Of a DNA stretch of 34,715 nt, positions 25,401 through 31,936 are shown in pieces (within the stretch, counting starts at the first letter, position 1; each line of letters starts with the position of its first letter). The position numbers and the translations under genes were made by a program. The notes under the pieces were generated by a model. That model did no database searches. It was not told the DNA's origin and saw only the letters and a program-made list of their open reading frames with translations. Origin of the DNA: an uncultured Clostridium sp. (GTDB lineage: Bacteria; Bacillota; Clostridia; Lachnospirales; Lachnospiraceae); NCBI GenBank assembly GCA_946553025.1, contig CAMNRM010000053.1:1-34715 (forward strand). Direction: 5' to 3'.

Positions 25401-26765
25401 ATCGACGAGGTCAATAACCTTGGGGCTGCGCGTATCCGCATCCGCTCCCTGATTGCCGCCCTGCGCGTGCGCGACCAGAAGCATTACCAGCACAAGGTCG
25501 TATCCAGCGCCTACAACCGCGTCATTTTCACCAAAGAAATGAAGCAGGACTACACGCTGCTCTGCCCGCAGATGTCGCCCATCCACTTTGATTTGCTCGA
25601 ACCGGCGATCCGATCCTGCGGCTACCATATTGAGATTTTGCAGAACGATAACCGCTCTGCCATCGACACCGGGTTAAAATATGTCAATAACGACGCCTGC
25701 TATCCGTCCCTGATTGTTATCGGGCAGATTATGGAAGCCCTGCTGTCGGGAAAATATGATTTGGACCGCACCGCAGTCTTTATGAGCCAGACCGGCGGCG
25801 GCTGCCGGGCTTCCAACTACATCGGCTTTGTCCGCCGTGCCCTGGAAAAAGCCGGCATGAGCCAGGTTCCCGTGATTTCGGTCAATGCCAACGGCATGGA
25901 AACCAACCCGGGCTTTACCATCACCCTGCCGCTCTTAACCAAGGGACTCCAGGCCGTGGTTTACGGCGACGTCTTTATGCGCGTCGTCTATGCCACAAGG
26001 CCCTACGAGCAGATTCCCGGAACCACCAATTCCCTGCATGAAAAGTGGAAGAGGCGCTGCATCCACTCCCTGTCCAAAAAAGGCGTGGATATGATGGAAT
26101 TTGCACGAAACATCAAGGGAATTATCCGCGATTTTGACGCCGTTCCCCGGGCAATGATTCAAAAGCCAAAGGTGGGAATCGTAGGAGAAATCCTGGTAAA
26201 ATTCTCCCCGCTGGCAAATAACCACATCGTCGAACTCTTAGAGGACGAAGGTGCCGAGGCGGTAATGCCGGATTTAATGGACTTTTTGCTGTACTGTTTC
26301 TATAACAGCAATTTTAAAGCCGACCACCTGGGCGGAAAGCGATCCACCGCCTGGCTGTGCAATATGGGGATTTCCCTTCTGGAATTTTTCCGCCGCACGG
26401 CAAGAAAAGAACTGTCACGAAGCAAAAACTTCAGCCCCCAGGCCGATATCCGAAACCTGGCGGAGATGGCAAAAGACTTTGTATCCTTAGGAAACCAGAC
26501 CGGCGAAGGGTGGTTTTTAACCGGAGAAATGCTGGAACTTATCCACAGCGGCGTAGGCAACATCGTATGCGCCCAACCCTTCGGCTGCCTGCCCAACCAT
26601 ATCGTGGGGAAGGGTGTAATTAAGGAATTAAGGAATAATTATCCTGAGGCGAATATTATCGCCGTAGATTATGATCCGGGAGCGAGTGAAGTAAATCAGC
26701 TCAATCGGATTAAACTGATGCTGGCGACGGCACAGAAGAATTTGAAACAGAAGAAAGAGGCTTAG
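22491..26765 (+). CDS. Fused 2-hydroxyacyl-CoA dehydratase activator / dehydratase-like protein (BadF/HgdC family)
   Basis: A 1424-residue cytosolic iron-sulfur protein. It has two tandem ASKHA ATPase domains: the first ([10 protein letters not shown] near 9-18) carries bridging-cluster cysteines C126 ([10 protein letters not shown]) and C165 ([10 protein letters not shown]), matching the two cysteines of HgdC; the second ([10 protein letters not shown] near 325) has C446 ([10 protein letters not shown]) and C485 ([10 protein letters not shown]). A DUF2229-type segment follows from about 600 ([14 protein letters not shown]), then HgdB-like dehydratase parts to the end ([25 protein letters not shown]). 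HgdC-type activators use ATP to drive an electron into the dehydratase cluster. The fusion is widespread in Clostridia; its substrate is unknown. It is monocistronic, with its own promoter and terminator. Confidence 0.92.
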   Translation: MMKKTFTLGIDIGSTTVKVAVLDPGAHLVFSDYQRHYANIQETLAGLLKKAKDKLGDLEVVPSITGSGGLTLSRHLHIDFVQEVVAVATALQDYAPHTDVAIELGGEDAKIIYFSNGIDQRMNGICAGGTGSFIDQMASLLQTDAAGLNTYAANYQAIYPIAARCGVFAKSDIQPLINEGATREDLAASIFQAVVNQTISGLACGKPIRGNVAFLGGPLHFLPELRNAFIRTLRLQGEQIIAPNHSHLFAAVGAAMNSSAEQKPVSLDKMIHTLTRGIPMEFEVKRMDPLFEDEASYDEFCTRHDKHRVASGDLSTYSGNCFLGIDAGSTTTKVALVGEDGKLLYRFYSNNQGSPLATAIRAMKEISSQLPDTAKIAWSCSTGYGEALLKSALMLDEGEVETISHYYAAAFFDPEVDCILDIGGQDMKCIRIKDGTVDSVQLNEACSSGCGSFIETFAKSLNYSVEDFAKEALFAKNPTDLGTRCTVFMNSNVKQAQKEGASVADISAGLAYSVIKNALFKVIKITNASDLGKHVVVQGGTFYNNAVLRSFEKISGCQAIRPDIAGIMGAFGAALIARERYSAEKKTSMLPIQKILDLTYRTVMTRCQGCLNHCVLTINQFDGGRQFVTGNRCERGLGQHKAKKEVPNLFDYKYHRMFDYEPLPADKAYRGEVGIPRVLNMYENYPFWAVFFKELGFSTTLSPQSNRQIYELGIESIPSESECYPAKIAHGHVSWLIKKNVKFIFYPCIPYERNETPDAGNHYNCPMVTSYAENIKNNVEELETEHVRFMNPFLAFTSEEILTNALVREFLNAFGSHSRTDHPMTREEIQKAAHAGWLELEASRRDIEQKGEETLAWLKETGKHGIVLAGRPYHVDPEIHHGIPEMITSYGMAVLTEDSISHLSDAERPLVVTDQWMYHSRLYRAATLVKTNPNLDLIQLNSFGCGLDAVTTDQVSGILTAAGKIYTVLKIDEVNNLGAARIRIRSLIAALRVRDQKHYQHKVVSSAYNRVIFTKEMKQDYTLLCPQMSPIHFDLLEPAIRSCGYHIEILQNDNRSAIDTGLKYVNNDACYPSLIVIGQIMEALLSGKYDLDRTAVFMSQTGGGCRASNYIGFVRRALEKAGMSQVPVISVNANGMETNPGFTITLPLLTKGLQAVVYGDVFMRVVYATRPYEQIPGTTNSLHEKWKRRCIHSLSKKGVDMMEFARNIKGIIRDFDAVPRAMIQKPKVGIVGEILVKFSPLANNHIVELLEDEGAEAVMPDLMDFLLYCFYNSNFKADHLGGKRSTAWLCNMGISLLEFFRRTARKELSRSKNFSPQADIRNLAEMAKDFVSLGNQTGEGWFLTGEMLELIHSGVGNIVCAQPFGCLPNHIVGKGVIKELRNNYPEANIIAVDYDPGASEVNQLNRIKLMLATAQKNLKQKKEA

Positions 26766-26769
26766 AGAG

Positions 26770-26804
26770 CAAGAAAAAAGAGGCGGATGGCCTCTTTTTT
26801 CTTG
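26770..26804. terminator. Terminator after the activase gene (also serves the convergent AlbA_2 gene)
   Basis: A perfect 15-bp stem (26770-26784 with 26790-26804) and a 5-base loop, with A- and T-runs inside the arms, so it can act in both directions. It is part of a segment repeated at 28391. Confidence 0.85.
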
Positions 26805-26845
26805 GGCTTTGGGGGGATGATTATAATCGTAATCCATCAATGTAT
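26771..26845. repeat. Imperfect direct repeat, copy A, flanking the AlbA_2 gene
   Basis: Copy A shares AAAAAGAGGC, CCTCTTTTTTCTTG, ATGATTATAAT and CATCAAT, in the same order and near-equal spacing, with copy B at 28389-28467. In the distal part about 25 of 31 bases match. Copy A overlaps the stop codon of the AlbA_2 gene. Confidence 0.65.
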
Positions 26846-28187
26846 TTCCCAATATCCAAAACGCTTACCACCTTTTCGGACAATACGTCCGCTGTCCTTT
26901 AACCGACCCATAGCCCTTTGAACCGATGGAAGCGATGTCTGAAGTATCTCCGCCAGTTTCTTTTGACTTAATCCTGCATCCCGTTTTAATTCACCTACAA
27001 TCCTATTTTCCAAAACATCATCCAAAACATCATCCAAAACATCAGGCTGATGTTTTAGATTTTTGGAATCCGATATTTTAGCACGTTCAAGTGCAAAAAA
27101 CTTGACCGTAATATCGTTACCCAGCACCGTATATTCTGGCTCCGCTGTACCAAGCTCACGACATGACTCACAAATTTTCTGTATTCCCCTTCCCCATGCT
27201 TCGATATACCCTGCCCGATAAAACACATGCGCTATCGAAGGATTAAACGGTTCAGACTTATGAGGTTTCATTAATGTATCCACTGTCCAGTTTTTTGGAA
27301 GAATGCAATTATTGCTGATATACATAGCATCTTCTTCAATTCTGATCTGAATGGGAACACTTGCGGCATAATTATTATGTCCCAGGGCGTTATAAATGGC
27401 TTCCCTTACACCCTCACGAGGGAAAGGATAGGTTTCCACACGAACATCATGCTCATAGGTAATCTTTGCCTTCAGGTATTTTGTATATATCAAATCTATC
27501 ACTTTATCAGCAATATTAAAAAGTGAGCCTTCAACAGTATCTTGATACTGCAAATCAGAACCATCACCAAACTTTCCGATTTTAACATAACTCCCCGTGA
27601 TAATTCTTCCCGGCTTTCTATAAAACAACATCACGGCTGCCCGTTTTAATTTACCATTAATCAAGAGATCCAAATGATCCATCAATTCAGCGTTTGGAAT
27701 GTCCAGATCCTCCTTTGTCATTCTCTTTTTTCGCACAGCTTCCCGCTTAAATACCTCTATACTTTCCCGATCCAAATCCTCCACATCAATATTATCCACA
27801 GGAACTGCATCCCATAAAAACCCTGTCTTCTCCCTGATAAACTCCGTCAATGCAGCTCCCTGAAACTGCTGCTTAGTAGCACCACTCCTATAGTGATACT
27901 CGCCATGATAATTAACCGGATAACTGCTTGGTTCTACTTTAACTTCAATGTAATCCAGCCCGTCCTTTGTTCGCTTATTAACATCTGTAATGATACCCAA
28001 ACCAGATTGAATCTTATTGGGAATATCTTCCAAAAGTTTCTTAATATTTTTAACGCCAATGACATTTCCGGCATCATCGATACCGATATAGATCGTGCCT
28101 CCCTGAGCATTAGCAAAACCGCATACCCATTTCAGATATTCCGTCACGCCAAGATTCCTTATATTCGATATTCTGACTTTCTGCCAT
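26837..28187 (-). pseudogene. AlbA_2/Schlafen-type ATP-binding transcriptional regulator with N-terminal frameshift
   Basis: The long frame reads an AlbA_2 domain (EYLKWVCGFANAQGGTIYIGIDD), a GHKL-like ATPase region (REAIYNALGHNNY, GYIEAWGRGIQKI), then a winged helix at the C-terminus (LSQKKLAEILQTSLPSVQRA). Its apparent start at 28207 is false: those 22 codons cover the ribosome site. The proper start is ATG 28187 (GGAGG upstream), reading MAESQNIEYKESWRD, the expected family N-terminus. At 28141-28142 one extra C (G on the gene strand) shifts the frame; removing it joins WRD to EYLKW and gives 449 residues. So the gene carries a single-base insertion at codon 15-16, or a sequencing error. 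The family is common in defence islands and toxin-like regulators. Direct repeats flank it. Confidence 0.85.
27010..27044. repeat. 12-bp tandem repeat in the AlbA_2 gene
   Basis: The unit CCAAAACATCAT occurs twice exactly (27010-27033), plus a third copy differing in its last base. It encodes a DVLD-DVLD-DVLE linker between the ATPase region and the winged helix. In-frame slippage would change linker length. Confidence 0.85.
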
Positions 28188-28212
28188 ATAACCTCTACCT
28201 CCCGCATCAGTC

Positions 28213-28240
28213 CTTATAATCATGCCTCTCTATTGTCCAA
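28213..28240 (-). promoter_or_regulatory. Candidate promoter of the AlbA_2 gene
   Basis: On the minus strand TTGGAC (28240-28235), 16 bases, TATAAG (28218-28213). The start near 28206 gives a leader of about 20 bases that holds the ribosome site for ATG 28187, supporting that start over 28207. Confidence 0.5.
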
Positions 28241-28390
28241 AATGGCCTGCCCTATAGATTTTCCATACCTTATTTACAGACAATTTATTTTTTAATCATA
28301 TCATTTTTCCCTCTCAAACTCAAGAATTTCACAAATCTTTTATCGACGAAATCTATCTTTAATCGTTTCATTTTTGACACTTATAAAATA

Positions 28391-28416
28391 AAAAGAGGCA
28401 TGATACCTCTTTTTTC
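28391..28416. terminator. Orphan terminator-like hairpin in a divergent promoter region
   Basis: AAAAGAGG (28391-28398) pairs with CCTCTTTT (28406-28413) around a 7-base loop, with T following. No gene ends here: AlbA_2 reads away to the left and DUF4869 starts to the right. It is best explained as a relic copy of the activase terminator. Confidence 0.6.
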
Positions 28417-28445
28417 TTGTTCTTTTGCGATGAAATGATTATAAT
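28417..28445 (+). promoter_or_regulatory. Promoter of the DUF4869-ATPase pair
   Basis: TTGTTC (28417-28422), 17 bases, TATAAT (28440-28445); the start would be near 28452. Confidence 0.65.
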
Positions 28446-28524
28446 AGTAGCACATCAATATACTTGAAGCTTTATTTTTTCAAATTTCAGACACACTAAA
28501 AAATGCAGGAAAGGAACTTCGATT

Positions 28525-28962
28525 ATGCTGAATATCTTTTACGGAAAAATGCCGGAAGCCATTTTTAATACTGCCATATACTTTAAAAATGTCTATGAAG
28601 ACCATTGGATAACTGATCCCTTTTCCCGGGAAATGATTGCCGACGTTGACCAATCGACCGTTATCGGTGAAGCAGTGATTGACAGTCCCGTACTGGGCAA
28701 AATTTCCCCGCTCTCTCTGTCCGGCGGGGTAAAAACACTGATTCTGATAAAAAACGAGCCACAGACCATATTTAATGCCTCTACCTGCGGGGACAACTGC
28801 GCAAAATGGATATTAAAAATCGGAGAAATGCAGGATACCACGGTAAATCTCCGCCACCTGATGGACTTTGGGAGGGGAGAATTTACGATCCGTATCATCA
28901 ATACCGACCAGATTGTTCACAGTATGAAAGAATTAGTTCCCATTGCCGGGTTATATGTCTGA
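28525..28962 (+). CDS. DUF4869-type protein
   Basis: A 145-residue soluble protein with no signal peptide or membrane segment. The sequence style (FYGKMPEAIFNTAIYFKN, FNASTCGDNCAKWILKI, HLMDFGRGEFTIRI, MKELVPIAG) agrees with my recollection of DUF4869 proteins, which in Clostridia stand directly before a small P-loop ATPase, as here. The function is unknown; I infer a two-gene system, possibly defensive, from its position in the island. ATG 28525 follows GCAGGAAAGGAAC. The next gene starts 12 bases after the stop. Confidence 0.75.
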   Translation: MLNIFYGKMPEAIFNTAIYFKNVYEDHWITDPFSREMIADVDQSTVIGEAVIDSPVLGKISPLSLSGGVKTLILIKNEPQTIFNASTCGDNCAKWILKIGEMQDTTVNLRHLMDFGRGEFTIRIINTDQIVHSMKELVPIAGLYV

Positions 28963-28974
28963 TGGAGGGCGCAT

Positions 28975-29499
28975 ATGAAAGGGAATCACCGAATTATTAT
29001 CCAGAACAAACGCATCCGCTATGATTTTACCATCCGAAGGAACCTGACGGTTATCCAGGGCAACAGCGCTACAGGAAAGACCACATTAATTGCAATGATC
29101 CAGGAATATGACGAAAATGGTTCAGCCAGCGGCATACAATTAACCTCCGACAAAAAATGTACCACGCTTTCCGGGCAGCGGTGGGAAACAGAATTGTCGT
29201 CCATTAAGGACAGTATCATATTCATTGATGAAGGAAACAAATTTATTTTTGGCGATCGATTTGCTTCTCTTATTCAGCACACCGATAATTATTATGTCAT
29301 CGTCACCAGAGAAAGTATTCCCTCCCTGCCTTACAGCACCAAGGAAATCTATGAGATACGTAATTCAGGGAAATATGGGAGATTGAAACAGACGTATAAT
29401 GAATTTTTTCCTTTGTATCCTTCCGATCTTCCAACAAAAAAGGATGTACCAAAAATCATTATTACGGAAGATTCTAACATATCTCTGAGTAAACCTTGA
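28975..29499 (+). CDS. Small P-loop ATPase partner of DUF4869, probably C-terminally truncated
   Basis: A 174-residue ATP-binding protein with Walker A GNSATGKTTL near residue 29-38 and a Walker-B-like IIFIDEGN near 81-88, then YYVIVTRES (sensor-like). GGAGGG precedes ATG 28975. The sequence ends abruptly: KIIITEDSN is followed by ISLSKP and a stop. As I recall, homologues continue after EDSN with SGY/SGF and a second domain of about 100 or more residues, so I think the C-terminal domain has been lost, with the break near 29475. The stop codon lies in the CTTGAATAA repeats. Confidence 0.75.
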   Translation: MKGNHRIIIQNKRIRYDFTIRRNLTVIQGNSATGKTTLIAMIQEYDENGSASGIQLTSDKKCTTLSGQRWETELSSIKDSIIFIDEGNKFIFGDRFASLIQHTDNYYVIVTRESIPSLPYSTKEIYEIRNSGKYGRLKQTYNEFFPLYPSDLPTKKDVPKIIITEDSNISLSKP

Positions 29500-29545
29500 A
29501 TAATTCTTGAATAACCTTGAATAAATTTACTCAAGATTATTCAAG
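29495..29545. repeat. CTTGAATAA iterons with an inverted copy
   Basis: CTTGAATAA occurs at 29495-29503, 29506-29514 and 29516-29524, spaced 11 and 10 bases (one helical turn). An inverted copy lies at 29537-29545 within TCAAGATTATTCAAG (29531-29545), which pairs with 29495-29510 to form a long hairpin. It sits between the converging ATPase and winged-helix genes; it may be a protein-binding array, a transcription end or a recombination scar. Confidence 0.7.
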
Positions 29546-29548
29546 CGA

Positions 29549-29764
29549 TTATTTCAATATCCAATGAGAACGTTGTTGATTAGACGAATCCGTATCAATA
29601 ACATTATCTTTCTTCAATATTGCCAACAAATTACTTACTTTATGTTCTTTTTGAGCATCTGATAATGCATCCGGCAACTTATCCCATAGCAACCCTCGAA
29701 TATCTTTCTTTTTTGCTTTCCCATATTGCTTTAAATACTCAACAATCAAGTCTTTATTCTTCAA
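29549..29764 (-). CDS. Small winged-helix protein coupled to brxL
   Basis: A 71-residue basic protein. It reads as a winged helix: KDLIVEYLKQYGKAKKKDIR, LLWDKLPDALSDAQKEHKVS, NLLAILKKDNVIDT, then a short wing ending in HWILK. This is the kind of domain I recall as the C-terminal part of AlbA_2-type ATP-binding regulators, but here it stands alone. The start is TTG at 29764, overlapping the brxL stop (TTGA), so translation depends on brxL. It could be a small BREX regulator or a leftover fragment of a larger gene; the coupled start and intact frame favour a working gene. CTTGAATAA repeats lie 4 bases past its stop. Confidence 0.65.
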   Translation of the reverse strand: MKNKDLIVEYLKQYGKAKKKDIRGLLWDKLPDALSDAQKEHKVSNLLAILKKDNVIDTDSSNQQRSHWILK

Positions 29765-31893
29765 TTCGCCCCCAATGCCTTCATCACCGCCTCCTCCGCG
29801 CTTTTATACAGAATAAAATCAAACGCCGTAGAAAGGTCATCCGGCACGACCGCCAGTTCCGGCATGGAGATCGCCGGCATAAGGACTTTCTTTGCACCGC
29901 TGTCCAGGCAAACCTGCAGGGTATTCGCCAGTTCTTCCACCTTCATCAATGTACCGCTGATGCTCATCTCCCCCAAAACAGCCATGGAGCTTTGCAGGGG
30001 GCGTGCCAGGGCTATCGAACTCAGGGCAATCAATGTCGGCATCGCCAGCTTTCCCGTCATGCCGATTCCCTGCAAATCCTGATAATTAACGATATAATCC
30101 CTGGTTATCGTACTGATACTGCCACTGATCCGGTTTCCATTTGCCTTCAGAAAATGAAAGGCTGTGTTGGTCGCCTCCTTCGCCTCGCGGTCCGTGCCCA
30201 GACCCGTGCGCTCAAACTTGCCATTCCCCGGAAGCATCTGGCTTTCCAGGCGGAATACGCCGATCATCCCGCTTTTCCCATGGGCTACCGTGTAAACCTG
30301 ACCGGGATTGCACATGCCTTCGGGAATCAGCTTGCCGCCGCCCTGTTCCGGCACGGATACATAATGCTCTTCAAAAGTTTCATTATCGATGTAAGAAAAA
30401 TTCACATCATAAAATTCCATTCCCCCAAGCTTCTTAAGCTGTTCCTTCACGCGGCGGCGCATTTCCAGAGAAATCTGCAGCACCTCTTCCAGCTCTTCTT
30501 TTGTAAATTCCCCGTCCGGGTATAAGAGTTTCAGATAACCGTCAACCATCCTGCGCACAGCGATGGTATCCCTCTGGTTTAAATTCTTTCCCAGGCGAAA
30601 CGCGCTGTCTAGGGCGTCGCCGTACTGTTCCTTGCGCAGTTCACGGACAAATTCCGCCAGATAATCGCTGATAAACCCATAATCATTTGTAAAATGCTCC
30701 GGTCGGAATTTCGGAATCTCCCAGCCGGGAAGATAGGCATGGATGCGGTCAAGAAACGCCGTATCCGTTCCCATTTCCGGCGGAAAAGGGTCAAACAGGC
30801 TGCTTGTCTTTAGCAGAACATCCACACTCTGGTTGATATTGCCCACGAACACCATCGAAGCATTCGCTGCCTTCTCCTCCTTGCCCCGGGCAAAGGAACC
30901 GGACGCCATGTAATCCTTCATAATCTGGATTCCGTCCTTGTCCTTAAAGCGGATACCTGCCACCTCATCAAACGCCACACAGTCCCACATTCCCACCAGC
31001 CCCACAGTTTTTTTCCCCATATTGTAAAATAAATTCGCCACCGTCGTCTGTCCGCCGGAAACTAAGATACTGTTCGGCGAAATCTCTTTATACAGATGGG
31101 ATTTTCCGGTGCTTCTGGGGCCAAGTTCGCAGAGATTAAAATTATTTTCCGCCAATGGAATCATACGGGTCAGCAGAAGCCATTTTTCCCGGTAAGTCAG
31201 TTCATCCGGTTCCATGCCAATCGACCGCATCAGCACATCCAGCCATTCATCCTTGGTAAATGCTTTTCGCCCCTGCTTTAACTCAGCGATATCCATGTGC
31301 GGCATCTGGATAGGGGTGAGTTTGCGGATGGTCACGGGCGATACTTCCTTTGGTTTTTTCTGCCGGAAAGCCCATTCTCCTTTCCTGTCCGCAGGCCCGA
31401 TATTCTCCGCCGTGCCAAAACCGCTGTCTTCTTCTGCTTCATATTCTAACTGGATAATGCACCAGATTCCGCCGCAGAGCAGCCGGTCAAACTTCTCCGG
31501 GTACTCGTCAGCGATGGGAATCCCCCCCAGACCAAGATTGGAAAAATCGGCAAAAAAGCAGTTCTTTCTGATATCCAAATGCACTGTCACCATATCGATA
31601 ATCGTATGACTGCCCTTCCTGCGAAGCTGGGATAAAATCTTCTGCGCCTCGTCCGGGCGAACGAAATTATCTGCCAGAATCCGCTTTACATTTTGAATGC
31701 CCTTTTCAATCACCTCTTCATCATCCGAACTGCAGTACTGCCCTAACAGAAACTCAAGAACGTAAACCGGGACATTGGCACCCTCCTTGATTTTCTTTGT
31801 CAGATCCTTTCTTACAATTCTTCCGTCAAAATTCTCCCTGAGTTTTCGCTTTATCCCTTCGCGGACGCTCTCCTCCGCTGCCGATACCTCCAT
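29761..31893 (-). CDS. brxL: BREX type 1 protein BrxL (Lon-like AAA+ protein)
   Basis: A 710-residue AAA+ protein of the BREX phage-defence system. The N-terminal region (1-200) is followed by the ATPase with Walker A GPRSTGKSH (K264) and Walker B VAFDEVAG (D309, E310), FVGNINQS as sensor, and a C-terminal Lon-like domain (VLGEMSISGTLMKVEEL). Aligning that block with E. coli Lon, without gaps, puts Lys and Ala at the positions of the catalytic Ser and Lys, so protease activity is not supported. BrxL is understood as a DNA-binding ring needed for phage restriction in type 1 systems. AAGGAGGGG precedes ATG 31893. It lies 43 bases after pglZ, the canonical order. Confidence 0.93.
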   Translation of the reverse strand: MEVSAAEESVREGIKRKLRENFDGRIVRKDLTKKIKEGANVPVYVLEFLLGQYCSSDDEEVIEKGIQNVKRILADNFVRPDEAQKILSQLRRKGSHTIIDMVTVHLDIRKNCFFADFSNLGLGGIPIADEYPEKFDRLLCGGIWCIIQLEYEAEEDSGFGTAENIGPADRKGEWAFRQKKPKEVSPVTIRKLTPIQMPHMDIAELKQGRKAFTKDEWLDVLMRSIGMEPDELTYREKWLLLTRMIPLAENNFNLCELGPRSTGKSHLYKEISPNSILVSGGQTTVANLFYNMGKKTVGLVGMWDCVAFDEVAGIRFKDKDGIQIMKDYMASGSFARGKEEKAANASMVFVGNINQSVDVLLKTSSLFDPFPPEMGTDTAFLDRIHAYLPGWEIPKFRPEHFTNDYGFISDYLAEFVRELRKEQYGDALDSAFRLGKNLNQRDTIAVRRMVDGYLKLLYPDGEFTKEELEEVLQISLEMRRRVKEQLKKLGGMEFYDVNFSYIDNETFEEHYVSVPEQGGGKLIPEGMCNPGQVYTVAHGKSGMIGVFRLESQMLPGNGKFERTGLGTDREAKEATNTAFHFLKANGNRISGSISTITRDYIVNYQDLQGIGMTGKLAMPTLIALSSIALARPLQSSMAVLGEMSISGTLMKVEELANTLQVCLDSGAKKVLMPAISMPELAVVPDDLSTAFDFILYKSAEEAVMKALGAN

Positions 31894-31936
31894 GCCATCC
31901 CCTCCTTATCGCGTATGTATTCAGCCTAAGAAATAA

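Larger units (their letters stand above)
28389..28467. repeat. Imperfect direct repeat, copy B, flanking the AlbA_2 gene
   Basis: Partner of copy A at 26771-26845: the same terminator hairpin, the same ATGATTATAAT block and the same CATCAAT block, with a 3-base indel between them. Here the TATAAT serves as a -10 for the DUF4869 gene. Confidence 0.65.
28188..28524. other. Divergent intergenic region AlbA_2 / DUF4869
   Basis: Holds the minus-strand promoter at 28213-28240, an AT-rich stretch with no signal (28250-28380), an orphan terminator hairpin at 28391 and the plus promoter at 28417-28445, the last two inside direct repeat copy B. Confidence 0.5.

Noticed and set aside
27010-27044. CRISPR-like array
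   Set aside because: The units are 12 bp and contiguous without spacers; this is a coding tandem repeat. No CRISPR array was seen in the window.
26837-28207. AlbA_2 gene starting at ATG 28207 with 456 residues
   Set aside because: The first 22 codons cover the ribosome site and do not match the family; the expected N-terminus begins at ATG 28187 in another frame and joins after a one-base correction.
29620-30525. 301-codon frame antisense to brxL
   Set aside because: Shadow frame with His/Gln/Arg-rich composition and no motif, opposite a clear BrxL.
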